The notes beneath the pieces are model-generated. The model searched no databases, had not been told where the DNA came from, and saw only the letters and a list, made by a program, of their open reading frames with translations. A DNA stretch of 52,968 nucleotides, taken from a virus. Made by a program: the position numbers and the translations under genes. Location of the stretch: the IMG/VR virus record IMGVR_UViG_3300030329_000759, positions 1 through 52,968 of that record. One strand, written 5' to 3'. Numbering within the stretch: position 1 is the first letter of the stretch; every line of letters begins with the position of its first letter. Shown here piece after piece: positions 16,627 through 23,940 of the stretch.

Positions 16627-16692
16627 CTATAAAAGAAAAGGTAGTATTAATGTTGCAAAGTAAAACAACAAACTCCACATAAAAAATCTCAT
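16627..16692 (-). CDS. possible 21-residue membrane peptide
   Basis: A very short frame beginning MRFFMWSLLFYFATL, hydrophobic throughout. Its ATG overlaps the TGA of the upstream gene (ATGA) and GGAGGAAGAAGAG precedes it. The overlap and ribosome site argue for translation, but at this length chance cannot be excluded. It is one of at least four tiny hydrophobic frames placed this way in the genome. Confidence 0.4.
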   Translation of the reverse strand: MRFFMWSLLFYFATLILPFLL

Positions 16693-16898
16693 CTCTTCTT
16701 CCTCCCTAATCGTATTTGTCTTTTATAATAATCCTCTGCTTCTTTTTGCTCAAGAAAATGTCTAGTTGCAACTAACTCTTGTCGCATATAAGGGCAATAG
16801 GTTTTGTAAACTACACAGTAATTATTACTTTGTTTGTCTTCTTTCTTCTTGAGGTCTACTAGATAAGGTAGTGTTTCATAAAAGTATTCATCAATCAT
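16689..16898 (-). CDS. hypothetical protein, 69 aa
   Basis: Starts MIDEYFYETLPYLVDLKKKE and ends in a basic run RLGRKKR. Contains CVVYKTYCPYMRQELVATRHF. Its ATG overlaps the stop of the winged-helix gene (TAATG), so it is co-translated with the regulator. No family is recognised. Confidence 0.65.
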   Translation of the reverse strand: MIDEYFYETLPYLVDLKKKEDKQSNNYCVVYKTYCPYMRQELVATRHFLEQKEAEDYYKRQIRLGRKKR

Positions 16899-17233
16899 TA
16901 TCCTCTACCTCCACAATGTGATGTTCTCTTAACATCTGCAAAAATATTATGTACGTCCACCTCATCTTTCAACCCCCAATTTTTGGGTTGTTTTTTTTCA
17001 TAATGTTTTCGGATGTAATAAATAGTTTTTGACTTTCTTTGTCCCCTGTTCGGTACTGTAATATCTACTAACACTCCCTCATCCGAAAGAATTTGTAAGA
17101 CATAACGAGTGGCATTAGGTGAAACATTCAACTTTTTCGACAGACTTATAGCAGTCCAACCCTCTTTATTATCCAAATTATTTTTAACAAAATCTCTGAC
17201 GAGTTTAGTAGCTGTTGATGGTGGTCTTGACAT
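16898..17233 (-). CDS. winged-helix DNA-binding regulator, 111 aa
   Basis: From MSRPPSTATKLVRDFVKNNL the protein shows a helix-turn-helix of the winged type: GWTAISLSKKLNVSPNATRYVLQILSDEGVLVD, followed by a basic wing (VPNRGQRKSKTIYYI). I chose ATG 17233 because AGGGGAGAG lies just upstream; the frame extends to 17290 without a better start. It is the first gene after a 416-base non-coding gap with a promoter and a large inverted repeat, the usual place for a phage repressor or early regulator. Its targets are inferred, not shown. Confidence 0.75.
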   Translation of the reverse strand: MSRPPSTATKLVRDFVKNNLDNKEGWTAISLSKKLNVSPNATRYVLQILSDEGVLVDITVPNRGQRKSKTIYYIRKHYEKKQPKNWGLKDEVDVHNIFADVKRTSHCGGRG

Positions 17234-17423
17234 CTTCTCTCCCCTCTTTCTCTTTAATTTTTTGTAGTATGTTTTTAAATTTATCTCCATGTATCTTACG
17301 AGATCGATTGGGATTTTTTATTTGATCCCTAACAATAGGATTTCTTATGGTCATGTTTAGACTCCACACAATTATAAAAAAAAAAAATTAGTATGATCAC
17401 TTGTACTCTAGACACTAAAAAGA

Positions 17424-17451
17424 ATTATCTTAATGCCCCCTAGCCTTTCAA
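17424..17451 (-). promoter_or_regulatory. sigma70-like promoter, leftward
   Basis: Read on the minus strand: TTGAAA (17451-17446), 16-base spacer, GATAAT (17429-17424). Each box has 5 of 6 consensus bases. It would drive the regulator, integrase, primase, helicase and downstream genes. Confidence 0.6.
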
Positions 17452-17497
17452 ATGTTTTCGTGCATCTCTCGTACCCTAAGTATTGTCAGTACAAGCA

Positions 17498-17557
17498 ATC
17501 AAAATTTTAATACCAAAGTACACTTTTACAAATGTACTTCAGAATTAATACTTTGAT
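17498..17557. repeat. long imperfect inverted repeat in control gap
   Basis: Left arm 17498-17522 and right arm 17533-17557 pair at about 20 of 25 positions around a 10-base loop. The innermost 7 bp (AAGTACA / TGTACTT) and outer end (ATCAAA / TTTGAT) are perfect. It could be an operator, an integrase core site or a structured RNA upstream of the leftward promoter. Confidence 0.7.
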
Positions 17558-17649
17558 ACTACTTATAGTCTTAGTTTCCTAAAACAAAATCTGTGCCGTT
17601 GCTAACCTACCTTTCTATTATTTAACTGTTACAAGTTTAGTACACAAAT

Positions 17650-17802
17650 TTAAGACCTGTCAACTTTTTTTTTCTTAGTCGATGGTTTTAACCTACGTCT
17701 TCTCGAAGATCCTTTGCCCTCCTGGATTCCAGGTGAATCAAAAGTTTTAATTTGTTCAACGTGTTGTTTAAAAATATCAAAAAATATTTGTTTTAAATCC
17801 AT
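17650..17802 (-). CDS. small basic hypothetical protein, 50 aa
   Basis: Starts MDLKQIFFDIFKQHVEQIKTF, with a strongly basic C terminus (SSRRRRLKPSTKKKKVDRS) that could bind nucleic acid. I chose ATG 17802 because AGAGGAAG precedes it and it begins right after the upstream gene's stop; a longer frame to 17865 would run inside that gene. It is the last gene before the control gap. Confidence 0.6.
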   Translation of the reverse strand: MDLKQIFFDIFKQHVEQIKTFDSPGIQEGKGSSRRRRLKPSTKKKKVDRS

Positions 17803-17803
17803 T

Positions 17804-18019
17804 TTACTTCCTCTCATATTCAGGGGTTGCATAAAAGAACATACACTTAGCTTCCAACTGCTCATGTGTCAATTCATATTGTGATCTAGCTAATGTTTCT
17901 CCATCATCTCTGCCTACTTGGTAGGCATGTTGCCATACATTTTTTATTTCTTTGGTATTTATATCTATGAAAAAGAAAATTAATAGGCCACCTAAAATAA
18001 AAGATAATACGTTTGTCAT
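17804..18019 (-). CDS. hypothetical protein with N-terminal membrane segment, 71 aa
   Basis: The first residues, MTNVLSFILGGLLIFFFID, form one membrane span, followed by a charged soluble tail with QVGRDDGETLARSQYEL. A GGAG ribosome site stands 6 bases before ATG 18019. Probably anchored in the inner membrane with a soluble tail; function unknown. Confidence 0.65.
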   Translation of the reverse strand: MTNVLSFILGGLLIFFFIDINTKEIKNVWQHAYQVGRDDGETLARSQYELTHEQLEAKCMFFYATPEYERK

Positions 18020-18022
18020 TTG

Positions 18023-18211
18023 TTACTCCAATTTAGATATTTCAATTACCAATGTTCCATCACTTGAGTGCATTTGATTTGAGATACCATAGTAATTAAG
18101 AACCTCTTCAAGACACCATGCTATATCCTCTTTAGGATAGGTGGGTTTAATAAGTTGTACCCTCATAAATGTTGGGTCTTTGTGATTCTTGTTTGCGTTT
18201 TGCAATTTCAC
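18023..18211 (-). CDS. hypothetical protein, 62 aa
   Basis: Starts at GTG 18211, immediately after the upstream stop and preceded by AGGAG. Contains QLIKPTYPKEDIAWCLEEVL and ends GTLVIEISKLE, an alpha/beta layout. No family is recognised. Confidence 0.6.
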   Translation of the reverse strand: MKLQNANKNHKDPTFMRVQLIKPTYPKEDIAWCLEEVLNYYGISNQMHSSDGTLVIEISKLE

Positions 18212-18505
18212 TTAGTTATTCTCCTCAAGTTTTCTCCACAACTCTGCATTCTCGATTTCTTGTATGTCTATCTTAATATCCCTGATAGCAATATCCAATG
18301 CTTTCAAAACAAATGTGTCAACTAAGTTCGACATCAACTCATATTGATCATCATTAAAATGTGTGGGTACAGACTTCAATGCGAGTAACTCATTTATCTT
18401 ATCTAAAATTATATGAGGTGAATTTTGAGAATAATATTTTAGTAAGTCTTCTCGACTGTTTCTGCTGATAGTAAAGTCATCTACTTCTTTTTTAGGTGTT
18501 GGCAT
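18212..18505 (-). CDS. hypothetical protein, 97 aa
   Basis: Starts MPTPKKEVDDFTISRNSRED; the rest is predicted helical (VDTFVLKALDIAIRDIKIDI) and acidic, ending ELWRKLEENN. It overlaps the end of the upstream 65-residue gene by 14 bases. No family is recognised. Confidence 0.65.
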   Translation of the reverse strand: MPTPKKEVDDFTISRNSREDLLKYYSQNSPHIILDKINELLALKSVPTHFNDDQYELMSNLVDTFVLKALDIAIRDIKIDIQEIENAELWRKLEENN

Positions 18506-18689
18506 TTCTATCTCCTAATGTATATGGTTTGTCTAAAAACTCTAAGACCTCTGCTGCTTTCTTGAATACTACAACTTCATTGGTAGCATTACTCGATTTA
18601 ATTTTGTAGTGATTGTCTTGATAAAATACTGTGTATACCACACCATTTACAGTAGTTTTTATCATGCCTTCATCAACTCTCTCTGTCAT
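18492..18689 (-). CDS. hypothetical protein, 65 aa
   Basis: Begins MTERVDEGMIKTTVNGVVYT and looks like a small beta-rich domain followed by a helix (VVVFKKAAEVLEFLD). The start lies inside the end of the small zinc-ribbon gene (17-base overlap). No family is recognised. Confidence 0.6.
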   Translation of the reverse strand: MTERVDEGMIKTTVNGVVYTVFYQDNHYKIKSSNATNEVVVFKKAAEVLEFLDKPYTLGDRNANT

Positions 18690-18822
18690 TTTGTTGCCTC
18701 ACTTTCTCTTGTAGTTTTTTATAACAAGACTTACATACCCAACCTGTACTAGTCCTACCACCACCATACTTCAGTTGTTTAAATTCATTACAGGTTTTGC
18801 AGTAAAGTCTAGGTTGATTCAT
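18673..18822 (-). CDS. small zinc-ribbon protein, 49 aa
   Basis: Starts MNQPRLYCKTCNEFKQL and carries two CxxC pairs, CKTC and CKSC, separated by about 21 residues including GGGRTSTGWV: a compact zinc ribbon. Its ATG overlaps the stop of the preceding 28-residue membrane frame (ATGA). Similar free-standing zinc ribbons in phages may bind nucleic acid or polymerase, but nothing here shows the target. Confidence 0.7.
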   Translation of the reverse strand: MNQPRLYCKTCNEFKQLKYGGGRTSTGWVCKSCYKKLQEKVRQQNDRES

Positions 18823-18905
18823 AGAAGTCCATTCAAATATAGTGTCACTCCAATTGTAAAGGGATTAAATATTAAAGCAATCAAACACCATAAAATATTA
18901 TTCAT
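18819..18905 (-). CDS. 28-residue predicted membrane peptide
   Basis: Begins MNNILWCLIALIFNPF and is hydrophobic to the end. GGGAG stands 8 bases before ATG 18905, and its TGA overlaps the next ATG (ATGA). It shares the pattern ILWC...NP...LY with the 32-residue peptide at 2750-2848, suggesting the two are related. Function unknown. Confidence 0.55.
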   Translation of the reverse strand: MNNILWCLIALIFNPFTIGVTLYLNGLL

Positions 18906-18906
18906 T

Positions 18907-19551
18907 TCAATTCTCCCAACTTAAAGTCTTACCTGTTTCGTAGTTTTTTATAACTCCATACTTTATTTCTACCTCGCAGTCAGGATAACGTGTGTCATCA
19001 GGTATAAGTAAACCTGATTCAACCAATGATTTTGCCTCTGCCTCTGACTTAGCAGTCAGTCCTAAGTAACTGTCAGTCCTCACAATCTTTGACGTAACGT
19101 GTGCATCAAAAATGTAAGTAGGTTCAGGCTTGGGTTTAGGTTTAGGTTGGGGTTTCTTATTGTGAAAGTATGCCCTTAACAATTTACTCTTTTCTATGGG
19201 GTAACTGTACCGACAATCAAGATCAGTAGATTTAAAACCATCCATCAACTTCTGTCCTCTGACTTTGAAAGTGTAGTCCTCTTTGTTTAAATACTTCTTA
19301 ACTTTTCTAATAAAATCCCAACCATCATAATCATTGGGTATATTTTTTAAGGCATATAGTTGTTTCATCTTTTCTTTTTCAAGTAAGATCACGTTTAAAT
19401 GTGTCTGACAACCCTCTTCATGTTTAACAACTTGTAGATGTGAGTAGCTTTCAGAGTTTACATGATGCGAAAACTTTATCATAAACCAATCAACTTGTTT
19501 CGTGTCTGCAATAATAGGCATATTAATTAATATTGGTTGTGGTATGTTCAT
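18907..19551 (-). CDS. hypothetical two-part protein with PKPKPKPEP linker, 214 aa
   Basis: The N-terminal about 130 residues form a soluble domain (DWFMIKFSHHVNSESYSHLQ, DLDCRYSYPIEKSKLLRAY). A proline/lysine linker (KKPQPKPKPKPEP) joins it to a smaller C-terminal domain (TAKSEAEAKSLVESGLLIPD...DCEVEIKYGVI). The linker is unusual for the small genes around it and suggests two independently folded units. The start overlaps the upstream membrane gene as ATGA. Function unknown. Confidence 0.7.
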   Translation of the reverse strand: MNIPQPILINMPIIADTKQVDWFMIKFSHHVNSESYSHLQVVKHEEGCQTHLNVILLEKEKMKQLYALKNIPNDYDGWDFIRKVKKYLNKEDYTFKVRGQKLMDGFKSTDLDCRYSYPIEKSKLLRAYFHNKKPQPKPKPKPEPTYIFDAHVTSKIVRTDSYLGLTAKSEAEAKSLVESGLLIPDDTRYPDCEVEIKYGVIKNYETGKTLSWEN

Positions 19552-19784
19552 TCTGATTCTCCTTTGCTTTTATATGTGATTGTAAATTGATATATCAATA
19601 CCCCAATACCCAATGTCAGTATTACTCCGACTAAAACTGAAGTAAAGACAGTACCTAGCAAGGCTAAGTCTATGTCCCAATAAGTAAAGTAAGGCATCAA
19701 TAGTATGTGTAAACCTGTCAGTCCCATTGCCATTAACATAGGGCTGAGTAAAAATGTTATATAAAGTTTATGTGTAGTTTTCAA
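19548..19784 (-). CDS. membrane protein with two or more spans, 78 aa
   Basis: Two or three hydrophobic stretches are visible: LYITFLLSPMLMAMGLTGL, then ALLGTVFTSVLVGVILTLG running into IGVLIYQF, with a charged tail YKSKGESE. It overlaps its neighbours by 4 bases on each side. It could be a small inner-membrane protein acting early in infection. The late lysis genes lie elsewhere, so a holin role is not favoured. Confidence 0.65.
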   Translation of the reverse strand: MKTTHKLYITFLLSPMLMAMGLTGLHILLMPYFTYWDIDLALLGTVFTSVLVGVILTLGIGVLIYQFTITYKSKGESE

Positions 19785-20086
19785 ATCGTTCTCCTTTTTT
19801 GTAACTTAATTAAATGTAATTTATCTTTGGTAGTTAACTCTACCTTGCCCTTGTAAGTATCCCACTCAGATCTCAGTAGTTTAGTGTAGGTAGGTTTACT
19901 ACATTTATTTCTCCAATAAACCCATTTGAAACCTATTGATTTAATTTCCACATAAGTACTTCCAACTAAACTTTTAGGATAATTTCTGCGTAAGTTAAAA
20001 ACTTTTTTATCAGAATCGTAAGGATATATTTCATAATATCCATCAGTACTCACAAATTTACTGCACTTTACTTTAATAGCTTTCAT
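19781..20086 (-). CDS. hypothetical protein, 101 aa
   Basis: I chose the start MKAIKVKCSKFVSTDGYYEI at 20086, preceded by GAGAGG; the open frame extends to 20167 with weaker starts. The protein is basic and beta-rich (KVFNLRRNYPKSLVGSTYVEI), ending LIKLQKRRTI. No family is recognised. It is followed directly by the membrane-protein gene. Confidence 0.6.
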   Translation of the reverse strand: MKAIKVKCSKFVSTDGYYEIYPYDSDKKVFNLRRNYPKSLVGSTYVEIKSIGFKWVYWRNKCSKPTYTKLLRSEWDTYKGKVELTTKDKLHLIKLQKRRTI

Positions 20087-20105
20087 ATAAACGCCTCTCT
20101 CTTTT

Positions 20106-20291
20106 CTAATGTTTTTCAATGTCGATAACTTCCGAATCCAAATAAGAATTTTCTGTAAGGCATACACTACTACTCAATGTCCCCTCTCTATCAATCATTA
20201 CAGCTTCAACAGCTTCATCCTCGTCAGAAACATTCGACACTTCAAAAACTTTCTCTCTATATTCTCTAACTGTGACAATAAAACTAGCCAT
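20106..20291 (-). CDS. small acidic hypothetical protein, 61 aa
   Basis: MASFIVTVREYREKVFEVSN, followed by an acidic stretch DEDEAVEAVMIDREG. The small alpha/beta shape and acidity would fit a DNA-mimic or inhibitor, but that is speculation. No family is recognised. Confidence 0.6.
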   Translation of the reverse strand: MASFIVTVREYREKVFEVSNVSDEDEAVEAVMIDREGTLSSSVCLTENSYLDSEVIDIEKH

Positions 20292-20312
20292 ATTAATTAC
20301 CCTCTCTTTTTT

Positions 20313-20705
20313 TTATAGGTCACACCATGAAAACTTAACATTGTCTTTTGTGTTTTTTTTGTAAAGGTCAGCAAGTTCAATTGCCATTCTAGTTAACTCG
20401 CCAATTAAATCGGCGTGTCTGTAACAGAAACTGTCCAAAGTGTCCTCAGTTGTTTCATTGTTTGAGTCAACTAATCTAGTCCCTGATTTTTTATCGAGAA
20501 CGATTGCCATATATTCCAACGGCGTTGCGTTCAAACCTTCAGTGCCTGTGATTTTACAAACGTCTTTCTTATCCCAATCGTATTCAATTCCATTGGTAAG
20601 AATTCTTTTTGGCTTGTCGTAACTATAAATTACAATTTCAAAGTCATCATAGTTAGTGACAGAAACAACTTTCTTGTCGTTTGTTTTCAATGTCATTCTC
20701 CTCAA
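20313..20705 (-). CDS. hypothetical protein, 130 aa
   Basis: The reading frame starts at TTG 20705, overlapping the upstream TGA as TTGA, or at ATG 20696, where GAGGAG is almost adjacent to the ATG. The beta-rich N-terminal half (DFEIVIYSYDKPKRIL) is followed by a helical C-terminal half (ADLIGELTRMAIELADLYKK). No family is recognised. It is next to the methyltransferase-like gene and probably co-expressed with it. Confidence 0.6.
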   Translation of the reverse strand: MRRMTLKTNDKKVVSVTNYDDFEIVIYSYDKPKRILTNGIEYDWDKKDVCKITGTEGLNATPLEYMAIVLDKKSGTRLVDSNNETTEDTLDSFCYRHADLIGELTRMAIELADLYKKNTKDNVKFSWCDL

Positions 20706-21361
20706 GTTAAAATAAGTCTAGTCCATTGGTCTGCCATAGCATTGGCAATACCTTTAAATGTTTTACTTCTTTGTTCTGCCCTCTCTTTTGGTGTGAGTTT
20801 CCACAACTCTGAGTACCACTTCGGCATCTTGCTACCATTACCCATAGTCACAAACTCCCCTTTGTCTACTACCTTTGTAGGCTTTAGTAAGGGTAAGTTT
20901 TTTAACCATAAACATGTAGTCTTTTGTGCCTTGTGTCCAAACTGCCAAGGCTGTATTATCTGATCAGGCTTTCTTATCTGACTTGAGATAACTGACATAG
21001 GATTCTCTATTGCTATTCTGTGAATGGGTGCATTCATCAAGAGTCTAACAAAGTCTAAGGCTTTCCCTCTCTTATTCCATCTATCTATATTCTTTGTCTT
21101 GTCCTTGTTATATAACCATCTGTTACCACTTAGAGCAAGGTATGTACAAGGGGGAAAAGCAATCATCATATCCCAATGTTGATCTAATATTTTTGTGATA
21201 TCCCCTTGTATGTGATTCTTATGTGGGTTAGGTTTGATGTCACAAGAGTAGGTGTTCATATATCCTAGTCTTATGAATGCATCTCTGAGTGTTCCTGATT
21301 CCTCACAAGCAACAAGGATTCTAATGTCTTTGGGTAGTATATTAAATGGGATAATTTTCAT
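20702..21361 (-). CDS. C5-methyltransferase-like phage protein, 219 aa
   Basis: An AdoMet-binding type start, RILVACEESGTLRDAFIRLG with YSCDIKPN and IQGDITKIL, is followed by FPPCTYLALSGNRW, which resembles the PC motif of cytosine methyltransferases, and RIAIENPMSVIS, like their ENV/ENP motif. It lacks the large target-recognition domain of the full enzyme at 11728-12993. Proteins of this kind are common in phages and are usually called DNA methyltransferase-like. Methylation of DNA or of a nucleotide is possible; activity is unproven. Confidence 0.7.
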   Translation of the reverse strand: MKIIPFNILPKDIRILVACEESGTLRDAFIRLGYMNTYSCDIKPNPHKNHIQGDITKILDQHWDMMIAFPPCTYLALSGNRWLYNKDKTKNIDRWNKRGKALDFVRLLMNAPIHRIAIENPMSVISSQIRKPDQIIQPWQFGHKAQKTTCLWLKNLPLLKPTKVVDKGEFVTMGNGSKMPKWYSELWKLTPKERAEQRSKTFKGIANAMADQWTRLILT

Positions 21362-21594
21362 TTTGAATTGTCCTTATTTGCATCTGTAAATATACCTGTG
21401 TTGTCAAGTCTAGCAACTATGTTTATTAGATGTTGTATATCTGTGTCTGCTAGTTTTGTAGCTTGTCCTGTGGACTCAGAAACTCTAACCATATTTAACT
21501 GTCTCTCTCTGTTTATCATTTGCTTGACTAACCTACCTTTGTCTGTTGTCAAGTGTGCATTTTTATCAAATTTTAACAATGCTCTAAGTTTCAT
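21358..21594 (-). CDS. hypothetical protein, 78 aa
   Basis: Starts MKLRALLKFDKNAHLTTDKG, helical and basic in the middle (LVKQMINRERQLNMVRVSES), and ends with a polar tail. Its end overlaps the start of the methyltransferase-like gene by 4 bases. AGGAG precedes ATG 21594. Function unknown. Confidence 0.6.
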   Translation of the reverse strand: MKLRALLKFDKNAHLTTDKGRLVKQMINRERQLNMVRVSESTGQATKLADTDIQHLINIVARLDNTGIFTDANKDNSK

Positions 21595-21672
21595 TTATAA
21601 ATCTCCTATAGTTAAAAAAAAATCTGTGGGCTATTTGTTTTACCAAGACAATTGATATGTTGCTAATGTCTT

Positions 21673-21700
21673 ACTAGGTCTAGTAGTTACCCTTCTACTA
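21673..21700. promoter_or_regulatory. paired dyad symmetries in the 21595-21778 gap
   Basis: ACTAG-GT-CTAGT (21673-21684) overlaps a second inverted repeat, TAGTAG (21681-21686) with CTACTA (21695-21700). They lie in a 184-base gap upstream of the 78-residue gene and could be operator sites or a small leader hairpin. I see no strong promoter boxes beside them. Confidence 0.35.
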
Positions 21701-21778
21701 ATTGTTAATTACTTTATATACTTAGTGTAGTGTAAGTACATTTAATACACAATATTTTTTTATTTCTTTGTATCTTTT

Positions 21779-22060
21779 TTACAACCCCTCCCTACATTTT
21801 CTTTCAAATTCTAGATCTAATTTTTCTTTTTCCAATAATGATAAGTCAAACATATCCCAAGCTTCATCCACACCACAAGATAAATTATTTAAAAAATTAA
21901 GCCACTCATTTTTATTTTTTAAAGTTATTTTTTCAACAAAGTATTCTTTACCACTCTCACTATATAAATTTTCTAAATACTTTTTGTGAGCAAGAGCATC
22001 TTTTTTATTTGTAAAAAATTCAAAGTGTCCTCGTATTGCAGTTGTCATATATAAAATCAT
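21779..22060 (-). CDS. hypothetical protein, 93 aa
   Basis: Starts MILYMTTAIRGHFEFFTNKK, with GGGAG about 8 bases upstream of ATG 22060. The layout FEFFTNKKDALAHKKYLENLY followed by WLNFLNNL and an acidic helical end suggests a small alpha/beta domain. No family is recognised. Confidence 0.6.
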   Translation of the reverse strand: MILYMTTAIRGHFEFFTNKKDALAHKKYLENLYSESGKEYFVEKITLKNKNEWLNFLNNLSCGVDEAWDMFDLSLLEKEKLDLEFERKCREGL

Positions 22061-22117
22061 TTTTAAATCTCCCTATATTAAAATTAATTAGTAACACTAC
22101 AAACAGCACTAGGTATA

Positions 22118-22882
22118 TTAAATTGCTTGTGTATATACAAAGTTACTTCTGTCAATATTTTTAATAGCCTCATTCCCTTTTAGACGTAAACCTACAACAA
22201 TATTTTTATCATCTTCGATTCTATTATCGTCAATATCTCCATCAATAACTTTTCTTCCTCGATGTATTGTGGGCAAGGGTTCTCCCTTTTTCACAAAAAA
22301 CACAGTTGCAACATTACCTCCACGTTTCAAAGCATAATCAATCTGTTTTTGGGCTTTGGGTTCTCGACTATCTGACATTGTGAGATGATAGTTACTAGGT
22401 AGTTTCTTACCGAATCTACTAGCAATCTTAGTGTAATCATAGAAATTTAATTCAGGATATGCCATAAAGATATTTTTGTAGGTTATACCATCCCTTACAC
22501 AAAGTATTGACAGATAATCAATGTCTGAAATTGTATTAAGTCTAATTCTTACTTTCTTTTTTAACTTGATAACCCTGTTTTTAACAATCTTTAAGCATTC
22601 ATTACTCAACATTTTCATGAATGTAGCTTGGTCGTTTACAAACAATTCTAATTTTTTAGTTCTCGCATCTCTAACATTGGAGAAAATGCCTCTTCCTGAT
22701 TCTCTCAGACAATCTTCACGACAACCGAATAAATTAGCATTTGGACAAGGATCGAAAGTTGAACCATCTTTTTTTGTAATAATTCTAGAGGTTAAGGTTA
22801 AGTTGTAAAACTCATAAATAGCTTGAGTTAATTTATTAGTCTTTTTAATTTTTGCGTTTGAATCTTTTGTTAATAATTGCAT
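22118..22882 (-). CDS. phage Gp88-like protein, 254 aa
   Basis: The segment DPCPNANLFGCREDCLRESGRG, with four clustered cysteines nearby, followed by RLNTISDIDY, PELNFYDYTKI and NYHLTMSDSREP, resembles the family named after mycobacteriophage gene product 88, seen in many phages and some plasmids. Its biochemical function is unknown to me. The Cys cluster may bind metal. It lies between the ArdC-type gene and small unknown genes near the start of the leftward early operon. The family call is from memory of the pattern and is moderate. Confidence 0.6.
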   Translation of the reverse strand: MQLLTKDSNAKIKKTNKLTQAIYEFYNLTLTSRIITKKDGSTFDPCPNANLFGCREDCLRESGRGIFSNVRDARTKKLELFVNDQATFMKMLSNECLKIVKNRVIKLKKKVRIRLNTISDIDYLSILCVRDGITYKNIFMAYPELNFYDYTKIASRFGKKLPSNYHLTMSDSREPKAQKQIDYALKRGGNVATVFFVKKGEPLPTIHRGRKVIDGDIDDNRIEDDKNIVVGLRLKGNEAIKNIDRSNFVYTQAI

Positions 22883-22915
22883 TTTGTACCCCTTAGTTTT
22901 TAAATTATAATTTGA

Positions 22916-23923
22916 TTATGCTACCTTTAATTTATTTTTTTCTAATACGTTGTCAGTAGCAACTCGTATATATTCAAATGCTTTTTCAGCATCAGAACAT
23001 GCTTTAAATAGTTTTGTTGGATTCTTTTTTAAACTTTCATACCAACTTTTTAAATAACATACATGATTTTTAGACACTAACTTGCATTTGTTGCCATAGT
23101 AAGCATCTAATAAGCTACTAGTAAACTCAGCTACTAATTCCTCATAAGCATATGAATTTGTACTAAAAGAGTTATTTAATTTTCTATTTAATCTAGACTC
23201 ATGCCCTGTTGCATGTCCAATTTCATGACCTAGTGTAGATAAAAAATGTTCTTCACTATCAAATGATTCCTTAATCGGCATATCAATAGAATCGAAATTG
23301 GGGTAATAACATGCCCTATCTCTTTGCACCAAATGCATACCATTTTTTAAATTAATACCTTTTATCATGGCATTCTCTAACTCTGACAATGGGATGGTTT
23401 TTTCTACTTTTTTTGGTTTATATTTATCTTCAAGGTCATTAATAATTTTATCTACATCCTTAACTTTTCCTACCAATTGCGATAGATTCATGACATTGTA
23501 ATATTTATATTTAGGTATCAATCCAAATGTGGGATTTCCATCCTTATCTAAAATTGGTTTATTGTCTTTTTTCTTTTCGTATTGTTTCATAGAGAAATGG
23601 AAAATGTTTGAATACTTGTTTCCCTTTATAACTTTGTATGCATTTTCACCAAACAAAGTAATCATATTGTTTTCGGTTAGCCACAAGTTAGACTTATAAT
23701 TATTTTTAGCCTGAACATATGAAAGTAATAATGCATTTGAACCCTTGTAGACATTTTTGGTATGTGGGTTTAACTGAGATAACAAATTAAAATCTTTAGG
23801 ATTCCAACATTTTTTATAATCTGATGATTTATTGTCAGGGTTAAAAATATCCTCAATCAAAGATTGTAAAATTTTATTTTGTGAAACTTGTTGTGTTGTT
23901 AATGTTTGTTTGTATGTTTTCAT
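22916..23923 (-). CDS. ArdC-type antirestriction protein (ssDNA-binding and metallopeptidase domains)
   Basis: The N-terminal half (to about residue 160) has the layout of the ArdC ssDNA-binding domain. The C-terminal half carries a zincin motif, HEIGHATGH (His233, Glu234, His237, His241), preceded by CYYPNFDSIDMP and followed by YEELVAEF, as in the metallopeptidase domain paired with ArdC. ArdC proteins protect incoming DNA from host restriction. As the second gene from the leftward promoter it is placed to be made very early in infection. Length (335 aa) is normal for the family. Confidence 0.88.
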   Translation of the reverse strand: MKTYKQTLTTQQVSQNKILQSLIEDIFNPDNKSSDYKKCWNPKDFNLLSQLNPHTKNVYKGSNALLLSYVQAKNNYKSNLWLTENNMITLFGENAYKVIKGNKYSNIFHFSMKQYEKKKDNKPILDKDGNPTFGLIPKYKYYNVMNLSQLVGKVKDVDKIINDLEDKYKPKKVEKTIPLSELENAMIKGINLKNGMHLVQRDRACYYPNFDSIDMPIKESFDSEEHFLSTLGHEIGHATGHESRLNRKLNNSFSTNSYAYEELVAEFTSSLLDAYYGNKCKLVSKNHVCYLKSWYESLKKNPTKLFKACSDAEKAFEYIRVATDNVLEKNKLKVA

Positions 23924-23940
23924 TTTAATTATTCCTTTTG

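Larger units (their letters stand above)
17234..17649. other. non-coding control region upstream of the regulator/integrase operon
   Basis: This 416-base gap has no convincing gene. It holds a leftward sigma70-like promoter (17424-17451), a 25-base-arm imperfect inverted repeat (17498-17557), a run of 13 A around 17376-17389 and several scattered GTAC-containing words. It is a candidate for both regulator binding and the phage attachment site, since the integrase operon begins here. I did not find a recognisable tRNA fragment. Confidence 0.6.

Noticed and set aside
17291-17480. A partial tRNA as attachment site in the control gap
   Set aside because: I looked for a T-arm plus CCA-type end on both strands and found none that folds; the attachment site remains unassigned.
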